Shown here one piece after another: positions 32,861 to 44,787 of a DNA stretch of 64,000 nt (its first letter is position 1; every line of letters begins with the position of its first letter). The position numbers and the translations under genes are program-made. The notes below the pieces were generated by a model. It did no database searches. It saw only the letters and a program-made list of their open reading frames with translations, and had not been told where the DNA came from. The stretch spans positions 2,728,001-2,792,000 of the forward strand of contig NC_083393.1 in NCBI RefSeq assembly GCF_030864355.1. Direction: 5' to 3'. The stretch is from Cutaneotrichosporon cavernicola (taxonomy: Eukaryota; Basidiomycota; Tremellomycetes; Trichosporonales; Trichosporonaceae).

Positions 32861-34703
32861 ATGCTGGTCCAAGACATGCTCTGTACCCAGTCATCATCCA
32901 ACACTTTGAGCGAGCCAGAATTCTCATCGGTCTCATCATCATCCCTTGCATCCACATTCGACCGCATCCAACCCCAGACCACGCCCTCGTCTCCCGCGTT
33001 TCACTACCAAATCGACCTAACCGCACACGCCCTCGACCCCGAAGATTCGCAGTGGCCCGGGCGCGCGCCCCTCGGCTCCCTCTCCCAATCTGCGCGCCAA
33101 CCCCCGCCCGACTTTCCACCTCGCCGCGCCGTGTCCGCCGCGAGTTTGACTCCTGCTCACACTCCAATCGTTACCCCCTCCCACGAACGCTCCTCGCTCC
33201 CGGCGACGTCGTCGACGTCGTCCAGCGCTTCGTCCCTTAGCAGCACCACGACATCCACCTCTAACTCTACCTCGGCGTCGTATTCGTCCGGTTTCAGCTC
33301 TTTGCAATTTCCCATGTCGCGCATTCCGCAGGTTGGGCATGCGCCCGTGAGCGCAGCACTTCATGCACAGGCGCTCGAAGCAATGTACGACCGTCCCTCT
33401 GATGAGCGTACCTCATCTGCCTCACCGCCACCAGAGGGAGCGGGCGCTGGATCGGGCTATGGATCCGCTGAGCCCACGAACAATGGTATCAGCAGCCGGA
33501 GAGCGGGCGCATCCCATCGGCGTAGATCGCACGGGCACGGCCCGATGCGCACGCCGGCTCGCCCTCACACACCCGCCATGTCCCCTCACGGTGGACCCAC
33601 TCCACCCACCCGCAAGTCGGCCGCAAACGCCGGCGCCGGAATGTACAACCAGCCTACACGAGCATTTGTGCTCGAGCGCCTACACGAGTATGCCTCTGCG
33701 GCGCTTTCAAACCCACGCACAAGCGATGTGCGCATAGGTGAGTGCGAGGCTTCGGAGTGGCGCACGAGTGAGCACGGGCTTTTGCCCGCTTTGTCTCGCC
33801 TGTCTTGTCTTTGTGGTGGCATGGCACGCGCCTTGGTTCCCGCCTAATTGCGTGGGTCCGGGCCACCAAGTCGCTCGTCAACAACAATGGATGGCTTTTC
33901 TCTCTCCCTGAAACAGTGGCTGACGCCACGCAGTCGTCCCCAGCAGGCCCAAGAGGCAAGACCAGCCCCCAGAATCGCGGCGCGGCACACATCCACCGAC
34001 GCCCGAGTCGGCTTCGGTGTCGGATCCACAGAGTGGCCAGGTCACACCCAACGGCGCTGCCCCCGCACCCGCAGCGGCGCAGGCGCAGGCAACCGTGCCA
34101 GTGCGGTTTTACGCACTGCATCGCGACTATCTCATGCCACAGAGTGCGCTGTTCCGCGCAATCCTGACCGGCGGGTTCAAGGATGGTTCGCCAGAGGCAA
34201 AGGGATGCAAGTTGCTCCCATACACGTCGCTGCACGGGCCAAGGCCCGTGTTTGTGCCGCTGCCAGACCCGGACAGCTTTGACGCCCTCGTGCACTGGCT
34301 GTACTTTGGCGACGTGGCCAAGCTCGAGAGCCAGCTCTCGAGCGGCGAGGTCAACTGGCGCGGCCTCATCCGCAACATCCAGTACCTGGGGTGCGATGAC
34401 CGTACCAGGGCAGTCGTCGCCAAGTGGTGGCAGCGGTGGGCGCAGTCGGACCGGCGCATCGGCAGGCCCAAGCAGGACAAGAAGAACAAGGAGGAGGATT
34501 CGGACGACGAACATGCCGAGGGCGTTCCTGTGCCTCGGCGGAGAGAACCACGGTCAGTCGTCGACGACGACGATGACGACGACGAGCGCAAAAGCAGCTA
34601 TGACAATGTCGACGATAAACTCAGCTCGCCGTGGCGCTCCTCGGACAATCTCAGCTACTCGGTCGACGCGGACGAGATGACCCGCCGCTTGGGCGGCCTT
34701 TAG
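32861..34703 (+). CDS. BTB/POZ-like protein with disordered N-terminus
   Basis: Two exons (32861-33737 and 33934-34703) separated by a 196-nt intron. The first about 290 residues are disordered and rich in Ser, Pro and His (for example TSSTSSSASSLSSTTTST). After the junction a folded domain begins at VPVRFYALHRDYLMPQSALF. Its block ILTGGF..., VFVPLPDPDSFDALVHWLYF and NWRGLIRNIQYLGC resembles fungal BTB/POZ-like domains, which mediate dimerisation or link to Cullin-3 ligases. A basic stretch (KQDKKNKEEDSDDEH) and an acidic run (DDDDDDDE) follow. The start is the first ATG in this frame. The BTB assignment rests on the overall pattern and is moderately supported. Confidence 0.72.
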
Positions 34704-34875
34704 GGACGTGTTTGCTTACTGTTGTACACTCAGTACCATATGCACTGCTTGAGTTAGAGTTAATGGCGGCGCGGCGCGATGCGATGCGGCGCAGCGTAAA
34801 GGCTGGCGCCACTTGCAGGGCCTGAAGGTGTAGATCTGCCCACAGAACTGCTGGACCCCATCATCAATCCCAGCA

Positions 34876-34911
34876 TACCGCAAGCCAGTGAGCGACCGCA
34901 AGCCAGTGAGC
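34876..34911. repeat. 18-bp x2 perfect tandem repeat
   Basis: ACCGCAAGCCAGTGAGCG occurs twice in tandem between the convergent BTB-like and zinc-cluster genes. Confidence 0.92.
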
Positions 34912-34989
34912 GTGGCGCCATTTCAAAGGTTGTGTCTAGCTAGCACTATTGTTGTTCAACACTGTAACATCCATCTAATCTTACACCAA

Positions 34990-37304
34990 CTATCCCGAAC
35001 CTTGTCCTGTGCCCAAACCCAGACCCATGCCGTCCTGGAGCAGCGCCATGAGGTCGACGTCGCTGCCGATTGGCATTGTGTTCTGGCTAAACAGGCTCTG
35101 GATAAAGTCGTCGAGAGTAGCGTCCGACGCGCTCCACGGATGATCAAGCGTGGTCGGTGAGGGGTTGGGATGATCGCGCGCAAGTGGCACGGTCCACAAC
35201 TGTCCCGCTTGGACCGGCGCCTCCGTCGAGTTCTGGTACTCTGCCACGAGCTCTTCGAGAATGAGCGCCTTCTGCGCGGCCGCATGCCACGTCTCGCTGA
35301 TCTCGCGCAGCATTGCCAGCATCTCGTTACAATGTGCAAGTGCCGCAGCCGCATGTTCCTTATCCGCAGCCTGGGCTGCCGCGAGGAGGAACGATGTGCC
35401 GGCAGTATAGACGGTCTGCGCAATGGTGGGCGGGACGAACTTGAGCTTGTGCTGGGCGCGATAGAGCTGTGCGAGGCGGTGAACCTTGAGCGCTGCGCGA
35501 TGACACCTCTGATTTGTCAGGTACTCAACAGAAAGAAACTCACAGTCATGGCATACTTGCCAAAATCTACATCCTCCTTGTTGGCGACCTGCGAGAAGGG
35601 CTGGAAGAGCAGGATGGCAATCCACGAACATCCCAAATGCAGGAGCACGACATGGGGCAGCGTGAGGTCGGTGCCGTTCCCGCTCAACTGGAGGGGTGGC
35701 GGTAAGCTCTGGAGCCAAGCGGTGAGCTGGTCACTGAATCGCTTGACAGTGCCGTCATGCACCAGGTCGCTCTTCTGGTACCGACCCGTGTATCTGGTGT
35801 GAGACTTTGCCACTGTATCTGCAACGCGCAACTCACATGGTGGTGGTGATTTCAGTTGCGATGCGCATCAGTGCCGTCGTGTATACGAAACAGGTGGAGA
35901 GGTACATTTTCTGCGGAGGGGCGCGTGAATCGGGCCACGTCCATTCCCAGTTATCCGTAACCGTGTCGACGGTCGGGTACGGCACGCTGTGCCATTGACT
36001 CATGAGCGGTGTGCGACCCATGTAAATTGCCCACATCTCCTCCTGGACATAACATGTCCAGTACGTGACGCATCGCTGGGTATTCTGTTCGGCCAAGAGT
36101 TTACCGCGCTCCACGAGCGGCGTGGTGTCGACGTGTAGACCAAGCGCGTAACACATGCGAGTAGCTAGTCCGTTGTTGATCCATCCGACCGAGTAATCGC
36201 CTTCCGTGCTGGAGAATGAGCTCCTCAACGCTAAGCCCTGTACGGTAGCGAGGGAGGGGTTTCCGATTTCGGCGTCGAGCCGTCGGTTCGCCTCCTCATG
36301 GAACGCGCGCCGCGTCGTCACTGCCCGCAAGTATCCCTCGTCGGCATACGCCAGACCGAGACAGAGGATGACATTGTGTAGGAGCGGGCTGTAATTTGGT
36401 GCGGCGACGGGGATATCTGCCTCGGCGAGATCGAGTGCAAGCTCCATGTCCCGGTAGAAGAGGTGGGGCGTGACGCGCTGCCCAAACGCAGAAAAGTAGC
36501 GGAAGAAACGGTCGACAGCCGTGTCGTGAGCGTCACGCGTGAGGTAGATGTCAGGGAGGAAACGGGCCCATTTCATGTCTTCGCCACGCGTATGGAATGG
36601 CTCGCGGGACGGCGGGTGGGAAGGTTTGGCGCGATGGAAAGCACTCGTGGGGCCAAAGAAGCGCAGCGTGCCGTCGTCGTCATGGAGCTAGAGTGAGCAC
36701 AAGCGACTAGTGGACTGGATCGAATGCCAGACATCTGGGAGATACTGAACATTCAACGTCTCTGATCAAGGCCGACCCCGACGCCCAGACTCACAACATC
36801 TTCGACGTCGTCTCGGTGCCGTGGCGGCGCAAGTTTCTGCGGCATTGGCGACCGCGTGCTACTCTCAACACTCGGCATGGAGCGCTGGATCGATACGAGC
36901 TCCAACCGCGTCTTGTAGTCGCGCACGAGCGCCTCGAGTTGTTCCACGCGCCCGCGCAGCGCGTTCGTCTCGCTCCGAGACAGCGGTTTGCGCCAGTCAT
37001 CTTTACCGCCCCAAACACATTCGTCCTTCCGTTAGTTGACACCTACACCAGCCAAGTTCACCTTGTACGCGAGACATGTCGCACACGGCTCGTTGCCGTC
37101 ACACTTCTTCTTCCTGGCATCAGTGTCAGTCGACATCCGGGGTCCCCGGGGGATTCTTGTTCTTGGCCAACAGCAAAGGACGGAAGATGGAAACGTCGCA
37201 CGGAAGTCGCGCGGCCAGACTCACCTCTGCCGACAGTTGACGCAGGCCTGGCTCACGTTCTGTCGTGAGCGCTTGTGTGCGCGCTCATCGCCCGAGCCCG
37301 ACAT
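34990..37304 (-). CDS. Zn2Cys6 fungal-specific transcription factor
   Basis: A spliced gene of roughly 680-700 residues. Splicing the first three exons gives a perfect zinc cluster, CVNCRQRKKKCDGNEPCATC followed by LAYKDEC, i.e. CX2CX6CX5CX2CX6C. A linker and a short coiled coil (NALRGRVEQLEALVRDYKT) for dimerisation come next. The fungal-specific regulatory domain follows: FFRYFSAFGQRVTPHLFYRD, YADEGYLRAVTTRRAF, SVGWINNGLATRMCYALGLH and RCVTYWTCYVQEEMWAIYMG. It should bind CGG-type inverted repeats in the nucleus; its target pathway is unknown. No biosynthetic cluster flanks it. The start at MSGSGDERAHKR is preferred; an upstream in-frame extension is possible. Confidence 0.92.
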
Positions 37305-37745
37305 CGAGGGGCGTGGATTGCTGAATGAACAAGAAGCGGATAGTGTCGAGTTGTGTTGTGCAGGAAGTGGAGGTGAGTATCCGCCTACTTCCGACTCGAC
37401 TTTCGACTCATTCTTTCCTACTTGGGCGAGGCGTCCCGCACACACCACCAAGCCGTGAGAGGCTCCAACCCATGCCATTGTACCCACTGCCGCTACAGCT
37501 TGGTTGCGGACTAGATGCGCAACCTCTCCATCTTGCGTCTTTCTTTCCATTGTCACCACTACTACACATCGGCAATCGGTGACGAGGGCGGAACCAAACC
37601 CGAATCTACATCGGCGACGGGATCAAATCGGGTGGCACTGGTGACTTGTCACCTCATCCAACCATCTGCATCGCTCAGTCGTGTCCGTCCCGCTCCTCGG
37701 GCTTCAAGAGACCGTCAACAGGCTGCCGATGGCCAAAAAGATGTC
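37305..37745. other. Intergenic region between the zinc-cluster gene and tRNA-Cys
   Basis: No gene is evident. It contains a perfect 7-bp inverted repeat, GGTTGCG and CGCAACC with a 9-base loop (37502-37524). It probably holds the promoter of the minus-strand transcription factor. Confidence 0.45.
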
Positions 37746-37833
37746 AGTTCTTACCCGGGATCGAACCAGGGACCTTGCGATAGTGATGCTTATGCATTGC
37801 AATCGCACGCTCTAGCCACTGAGCTATAAGAAC
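37746..37833 (-). tRNA. tRNA-Cys (GCA) with a 15-nt intron
   Basis: The minus strand folds into a complete tRNA. The acceptor stem pairs GTTCTTA with TAAGAAC perfectly, the D stem is GCTC/GAGC, the anticodon stem TGCGA/TCGCA, and the T arm CCTGG-TTCGATC-CCGGG with one T-G pair. The anticodon loop is TTGCAA plus A once a 15-nt intron at the standard 37/38 position is removed, giving anticodon GCA. The discriminator base is T (U73), the universal cysteine determinant. The encoded length, 73 + 15 = 88 nt, matches exactly. T-loop and D-loop sequences supply the B box (GGTTCGATCC) and A box for RNA polymerase III. Confidence 0.96.
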
Positions 37834-38703
37834 GGCTGATGCTGTTGGAAACTGCTCCCGCACCTCCACTTCTCGGCGCCGACGTATCTATCCAGCCCGC
37901 AGTACCGTTTCTATCCATCTACACATCCCTCCTCCATACGGGCTACTGCAGAGTGCTCCCTGGATCCCGGGGGGCCTCCAGCCTCAGTCTGGAGGCACCA
38001 CACCTAACAATGGCGACATTTAAAGACATCACAAGGTCGCGGGCCTGGGGTTGCAGAACGAAAGCACTCGAGCGCTGGCGTTCCATCAAGGTAACCAACA
38101 ATGGCAAAGAGAAATGCTGATTGGCTGTTCCAAAACAAGATGCGATTCCGGTGTTTGGTCATGAATGATGGGTGCGTATCACGTGCCCTACCAAGTGATC
38201 CGCAGTCGCAAAGCTCGTCCATTCCAACAACTGTGGCATTTCATTCGGGCATTCAGATTCCCCTAATGGAATCATGCCTTGCATCTCGCCAACAGTGCGG
38301 TCTGTCTACACTGGATGGTTTACCCGGCAAATGCCGCCTTGCTAACCCTACGACGGAGGGTAGGGCATGCTCTGATGCGGAACAAGTTCTCCTGGCCCAT
38401 TTGGCCAGCACTTGTCATGGCTAGATTCCCAGCACTTGTCATGGCTAGATCTGAGATGATGAAATGGGCGCCCAGCCTTGATACAAATCCCTCAACCTCC
38501 CAACGGCCAGCACGATATCAGGAAGGCCGGAGATTCCGACACATTGGTCTTGACCACTTTACAACCGCCCCGCATGCAGTCCCACGCCACTCGAGCTAAC
38601 CAATGTCACACATAAACACGAACAGATTGTACACAGGCGGCCGAGTTATGGTGTTGCTCTGTGGAGGATGATGGAACATTCCAGGAGTGATCGGCCCCCG
38701 GGT
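37834..38703. other. Intergenic region with a hairpin and a direct repeat
   Basis: No gene is recognised. It contains a perfect 8-bp hairpin (GCCTCCAG and CTGGAGGC, 7-base loop, 37974-37996). A 22-bp direct repeat, CCAGCACTTGTCATGGCTAG plus AT, lies at 38405-38426 and 38429-38450. Confidence 0.5.
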
Positions 38704-40215
38704 CTAGTCTTGCCGCATGGGTTGTTCTTTGTCGCTCAGAGTTCGGCCGTTTAGAATAGCGGCCGACTTGGTGCCGTCGTACTCGTTGTTCTCCTTTGGT
38801 CGAATTCGTGACCACGAGTAAGATGGGCGGTCCCATTTGCTGTCGCCACTTTCGCGTGGAGTGACTGGCATCTCTGTTGGCGAGCAACCTGCCCGTGTAC
38901 CGGTGGAAGTGTCTCCAGAATTACGGCCGCATGGCCTCATTGTATATGCCTCATAAAAGGCGGTCCGTGGCAGGTTGGGCTCACGGGACGTAGGCGGCGA
39001 TTGACTTGATACTGCAGATCCCGAGGTGTCTCTGAGTAGGTCCTTGACCGATAGGCGAGCGCCACATAACGGACGAAAATGAGGGATTAAACGAGAGCCG
39101 GCAGGCGGTGACTCGGTAGCCTGAGGGCGAGGAGGGGAAGGCGAGTCACGAGGTGACGGCCGGGATTCGGAGTATGTCGGACGGATTACCGAATGGTATG
39201 CTAGTGATAGATGCACCGGGAATGGCGGCAAGGCGGACAACGAGGAGCGAGGAGATGAATGAAAGTATTGAGAGGCGTGATCTTCTGTGGTCCAAGCTTC
39301 ATGGCGGGGCAAATCGGGACGAGTGAGGAGAGGTGGCGGGCCTTGAGAAAACGTGGAAAAAGTCGGCTGCGTGTCGGGGATGGGATATTCGGTCCCGACG
39401 TTGACGTCGTGGCGGTCAAAGCGTTTACGTTTAGAAGGAGATACGATGCTGTCGGGACGGGGGAGATAACGATAATGAAGCGCTGTTGCATTGTCTGGAG
39501 CATGGCTCGTTTTCGGCATCGGGGCACAACGTGCTGTGTTTGGATCCACAGGGCTATCGAGCCTCGCGACATCCGACATCTGTGCAGGCCCAGGCCACTG
39601 AGACGCTGATGTTGATTCGGAAGAGTTAGGCCTAGGGTTTAGAAAGGTCGAGTCGGCAGGCGATGAGAAATTGTGCAAAGGACTGGCGTGTGGTAGGCTA
39701 GAGCGACGGCGCTTCAAAGCGCGCTTGGCGTTACCCACCTCCTGCTTGTTAGCCACGAAGAACAAACCAAGATCCCATTGCGATGAGGACAAGAATTTTA
39801 AAGGGAGAGGTTGTTAACGAACTTTAGCAAGAAGATCAACCTCGTGAAGCAACTCTAGAACGATGGGCCATGGTGGGCCCTCGCCCCCGATTCCACAAGG
39901 GGCGATGATTCGATATGTGTGCTTGACAGTCTGCCCGAGCTGGTCGCGAATGGGGAAGAGGTCCTGGTCCTTTTCGTTCTGTTATTGTAAGCAAAGAAAA
40001 GAAACGTGACAGTGAGAAGAGGGCAAGATTTCTTGCCCCGTTCGTTACGAGGGTACGACCAACCTCACCGTCTGGAATACCTCTGCAAGCTCGTACAGGT
40101 CGCGGAGGTCGGAGAATGAGGCCGCTTTCTTCAGTTTGCGCGCGATCCGCCGGATGCTGATAATGAACCGCGTGACTAGCTCGAACTTGTCGTCTTGCTG
40201 TGCTGGGTACTCCAT
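38704..40215 (-). CDS. Protein of unknown function, helical N-terminus and Ser/Pro-rich tail
   Basis: I do not recognise this family. Three exons are evident. The first encodes a charged helical stretch (EYPAQQDDKFELVTRFIISI, then RRIARKLKKAASFSDLRDLY). The second includes DQDLFPIRDQLGQTVKHTY and APCGIGGEGPPWPIVLELLH. The third begins EVGNAKRALKRRRSS, a likely nuclear localisation signal, and runs through a disordered Ser/Pro/Arg tail of about 340 residues. The first exon is open upstream of the given ATG (SIDLVLLCSQFYKE), so the true start probably lies in one more upstream exon. Two candidates, at about 40330 and 40411, splice in the same phase and cannot be resolved. The right coordinate is therefore a minimum. 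Confidence 0.6.
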
Positions 40216-41873
40216 CTCTTTGTAGAATTGTGAACAGAGCAACACCAAATCGATTCTGGGATAAATAGTCGGTGCGTGTGTGAGTTAAGTGAGTGTGAGT
40301 CGGCGCAGCAGATGACGCCGAGCTTCCCTTGGCGTCCATTCGCCACCACAATTCTATGGAAGCCGATGTGCCCAATACGAGGTGAGTGACGTTTCGCGCG
40401 GTATCTGCCCAGACATTGCACTAATTTAGACCAACATTCCGTCGCCACCACCGCCACAGCCACGTGTGGCGCTCGGCAACAACAAGACAGCTTGACAACC
40501 AAGCATGCACAAACACAACGTGAGGAAGAGAATAGGCAGAGTGGGATTGCAAGGCTGGTGGGGGTTTGTCGATCATCAATTGAGCAACCAGTTTCTGGTT
40601 ACAACGATCGGACAAGATGCACATGTTGTTGGCTTGGCTTGTCTGATGGGTGGGTGCTCCTATGCGGTTTAACCGCCCGCCTTGACCCCGCCAGGGTGAC
40701 CCTGCTAAGAGGAATGTCGAGGACAAACTCTGGCAAGCTCTTTTGCAGCCTAATCCGGGTCCCCAGTTCCAGTTCCATATGGGATATGGGTCAAGGGGTC
40801 GTTGGTGCGAGCTTGGCATGTCTGATTTGGTGCCGTGAGGTTGCTTTTGTCTTCGGGCCCCGGTCATCCAACTCCCGTCCAATACGTCAATGAACGAATT
40901 GATGACCTCGAGTCCGACAAGGGGTTGGCCACTGCAAGTTTGAGGTAGTTTGAGGTACAGCATGATACATGGCTGAGTGGCGGTTGAACAACACTAACAG
41001 CAAGGACGAGCTACATGCTCTAATGCAAGAAGACGAGCTGCATGCTCTGCTGCAAGTCATCCCCAAGAGTAAGGAAGCTGCTATGGAAAACCATGAGAGG
41101 GTGGGTGAGGATCCAGAGTTGTGAGTTGTGCACGGACAGGCGAAAATCGTACGCCACAAGCATGATGACGACAGGGGAAAAGGAGTCGAACAGTGGTTAG
41201 GTCGGGAACTGTGAAACCACAACGACATGTGATAACTACGTCTATCGCAGTCCATCAAACTGTGATAATCACTGCTCGTAGTTGGAGCTACATTCGGGCT
41301 GGAGGTCCGCGGCTCCAACATATACCAGCTGCGCTGATTCGGGCTGTTCTTTTACTCTGGATTCTTCTGGCGTTTATGTATCATCAAGATCTGCCTGGTG
41401 CGGAATCCGGATATGGGAGTAGGCGAAGCCGCACAAGATGACTCTCCCACGGTGTAAGGCATTAGCGTGCCTGTGCCCTTTTGACCCACCGGTGGCCCAT
41501 GAGTTGGATTGGATTTGTATACATTTGTATAACGGCACGGGGAGGCCAAGCCGCGTATCTGTATCTGCCCGCAGACAATGATCGGGACCTGGACTCATTC
41601 AAACCGGCCGGCGATGAGGTCACACCATCACTGGCCGAGGCATCTGGCCTCCACCCAACGAGGCATCCTTGACTGGATACTGGATGCTGGATATCAAACC
41701 CAAAACCAACCACACTAGCCCGTCACCCATTTCCGTCTCCACTCCCGGCTATCTGACACGTATCCAACCCGGCACGCTCTCGTTACCGCTCCATTTTATG
41801 GCTCTTATACCTTGACACCATACTCTCTACCACCCACTTGACACCTTAGACAACTACCTAGCACCTAGACAAC
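40216..41873. other. Intergenic region upstream of acyl-CoA oxidase
   Basis: It probably includes the missing first exon of the adjacent minus-strand gene. An imperfect 25-bp direct repeat (GACGAGCTRCATGCTCTRNTGCAAG) lies at 41005-41029 and 41032-41056. The final 150 bp are C/A-rich with TTATA-like elements, a likely core promoter for the oxidase. No other gene is convincing. Confidence 0.45.
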
Positions 41874-44433
41874 ATGGCATTTCCAAGGCCCAAACCCACT
41901 ACGGTGAGCTCTACGCTGATGAGTTGAACTGACCCCAGATGGAGATGCTCGCAACTGTGAGCTCCACACTACTGACGGCACTGACCAACAGGAGCGTCAC
42001 GACCCGCCTTTCAATGTCCGCAAGATGGCTGTTGCCCTCCACGGCTCCGAGGAGGCTCTCCAGCTCAAGGAGAAGTTCATGGCAGAGGTAAGTTGAGCCG
42101 TGGCTTTCGGCCAGCGTCGAGCGGCCAGCGGCCAGCGGCCAGTGGTAGTACTGGGCAGTGGCTTGGTGCTAGTGGTGGCGTCGAGTCTACCCCGAGGTTG
42201 CCACTCGGACAACAAGCCCCACTTCTGTACCATCCTGCTCGTCTATCTCGCAGGCACCGGCTGCCATCAATCACTAACAGCAGCTCGCGAGAAACCCTGC
42301 GTTCAAGAACAACGACATCCATGATATCTCCAAGGATGAGATTCGTGAACGGACAATGGAGAAGGTGAGTGGCTGAAACATTTTCGGCTGTGACTCTCCC
42401 CCGGCCCGAGCTCATGCCAGTTCGGCGCAATGGTCGAGTTTGTGACGACCGAGAGCATCGAAGTCTTCACTCAGCGCATGGCGCTCGTTGGCATTGCCGA
42501 CCCGGCCTTTTGGACGCGCTTTGGTGTCCACTACGGCCTGTTCTTGGGGGCGCTTCGCAGTGGCGCCACTCCCAACCAGATGAGTGAGTGATGGTAATCG
42601 CCGAGGCATGGCGATCGGCATGTTGTATGGAAATCATGGAAATCCGGCTAACGCACAGGCTACTGGATTGACAAGGGAGTACTCGGCCTCAACGGCGTCA
42701 TCGGCTGCTTTGCCATGACTGAGCTGGGTCACGGCTCAAACGTCGCTGGTCTCGAGACTACCGCTACCTTTGACCACGAGAGTGACACGTTTGTCATCAA
42801 CACGCCCCATCTCCGTGCCACCAAGTGGTGGATCGGTGGTGCCGCGAGCTCTGCAACTCACGCGGCCGTCTTTGCTCGTCTCATCATCGACGGCAAGGAC
42901 CACGGCGTCCAGACTTTTGTCACTCAACTGCGCGACCCCAAGACGTTCCGCACCATGCCTGGCATTACGATCGGCGACATTGGCAAAAAGGTGAGCTGCT
43001 TCCTTGACACTGTTAGCTGACAACAGATGGGTCGCGACGGTATCGACAACGGCTACATCCAGTTCACTTTTGTCAACGTGCCGCGCGCGCACATGCTCAT
43101 GAAGAACACGCAGGTGTCGCGCGACGGCAAGGTCACCAAGCCGCCTCTTGCGCAGCTCGCTTACGGCGCGCTTCTCGGTGGCCGCACCTCAATGGTCGCC
43201 GACTCGTCCAACTCTGCCAAGAAGGCTCTCACCATTGCGGTCCGATACGCTGCAGTCCGCCGCCAGTTCGCGTCGGGCGGTAACACGCTCGAGACCCAGC
43301 TCCTCGACTACCCCATCCACCAGCGCCGCCTCATGCCCCTCGTCGCGCAAGCAGTCGCGATTGGGTTTACCGCCACCAAGCTCCAGGCAATGTACGAGGA
43401 CATGACACAGTCGCTCGACCGCCTCAAGCCGACCGACCCGAACCTGATGGAGACTCTTGCCAAGCTCAAGGAGACTCACGCCACCTCTGCAGGCCTCAAG
43501 GCGTTCTGCACATGGTCAACGCTCGACACGATCGAAAAGTGCCGTCAGTCCTGCGGTGGCCACGGCTACTCGTCGTACTCGAACCTCCCCGCGCAGTTCA
43601 ACGACTTTGCTGTCCAGTGCACTTGGGAGGGTGACAACACCATTCTCGCTCTCCAGGCTGGCCGTGCCCTTGTGGCCTCTTATATCGGTGCGACGCAGGG
43701 TGCCAAGCTCCCCTCGGGCGTTGCGTACCTGTCCAACGAGGCCAACCTCACTGCAAAGTCGGATGGCACGCTCTCGCTCGACGACAAGGAGTGCGGTTGG
43801 GACTGCGTCGCTGCCAACGCTGCCAAGAAGGCCGCGTACGAGTACGCCGATTTCCGGAAGCAGGGCAAGCAAAAGGACGAGGCGTACGAGCTGTGCTCGC
43901 AGTCGCGCTTCATCGCCGCAAAGCTCCACACGACTGGCTACATCTTCAAGATGTTCAAGGCCGCGCTCGCCGACCTCGCCGACAGCCCTGAGAAGACGGC
44001 GCTCACCACTGTCGCCAAGCTTTATGGAGCGTGGCAAATCGAGCAGAACGAGGGCGTTTTCCTCAAGTATGGCTTCCTCCAGCCCTCGCACACGGACGAG
44101 GTACAGCGCCAGGTCGACGCGTTCTGCGCCGAGACGCGCAAGTTCGCCGTGCCCCTCATCGACTCGTTTGCGCTCTCGGACCACATCATCAACTCGCCAC
44201 TCGGCAAGTGGGACGGCTCGGTGTACGAGTCGTACTTTGCCCAGGTGCGGGCGCAGAACCCTCTGCCAAAGGAGCACCCGTACTTTAAGCGTCTTATCAA
44301 GCCGCTTCTCGAGCGCGAGCCATTCAAGCACGTCGATGTCGAGGCTGACATGGACCTTGACAACGAGCTGGCGGAAATGCACGCCAGGATGGCAAAGAGC
44401 AAGAGCAAGAAGTCTCGGGACCAGAAGGAGTAG
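41874..44433 (+). CDS. Acyl-CoA oxidase
   Basis: Seven or more exons give about 690 residues. Small first exons (30 nt, then an 18-nt microexon, ATG GAG ATG CTC GCA ACT) precede the core. Key motifs are [20 protein letters not shown] and [20 protein letters not shown] for FAD and substrate binding, then GGRTSMV, and [13 protein letters not shown] followed by CTWEGDN, which holds the catalytic Glu. It catalyses the first step of peroxisomal beta-oxidation, making trans-2-enoyl-CoA and hydrogen peroxide. The C-terminus (SRDQKE) is not a PTS1 signal; some yeast oxidases enter by internal Pex5 contacts. The fourth intron is long, about 195 nt, with a GGCCAGC repeat. Confidence 0.95.
42113..42143. 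repeat. GGCCAGC-type repeat inside an acyl-CoA oxidase intron
   Basis: GCGGCCA-type heptamers repeat about four times in the long intron. It is a minor low-complexity tract. Confidence 0.7.
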
Positions 44434-44787
44434 TGTATTACCACTGTAGAAGATCAAATGTATACTCTCCCGAATCGGCGCATGTGTGAGGCAACAGGGA
44501 GGGCCATCCGCGTAAGGCACAGCACTTTGCTGGTCCCCACCTGACTCATGTTTTACAAGTGGCTAGGCTAGCACAGTACCGAGACGCTCAACTCCGAGAC
44601 CGACCAGGCGAGCTAGGCTATGGGGATCGACCTGTCCCCACTCACCTCCACCTTCATCCTCGCCACCCTCGCCAGAGTCTCCGCCAAGCACGGCCGTTTT
44701 CCAGGGCCACTTATCTTCCATCTTCAAGGCATCCGGGACAAGCTGCAGGGACGCGCTTGATACATTGACGCTCCGCGCTACTTGTGC
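44434..44787. other. Intergenic region between convergent oxidase and PalI-like genes
   Basis: 354 bp holding the 3' ends of two convergent genes. Nothing else is recognised. Confidence 0.5.

Noticed and set aside
40421..40963. Minus-strand 180-codon frame upstream of acyl-CoA oxidase
   Set aside because: It has no domain, an irregular residue mix and no plausible splice partners. I treat it as a chance frame.
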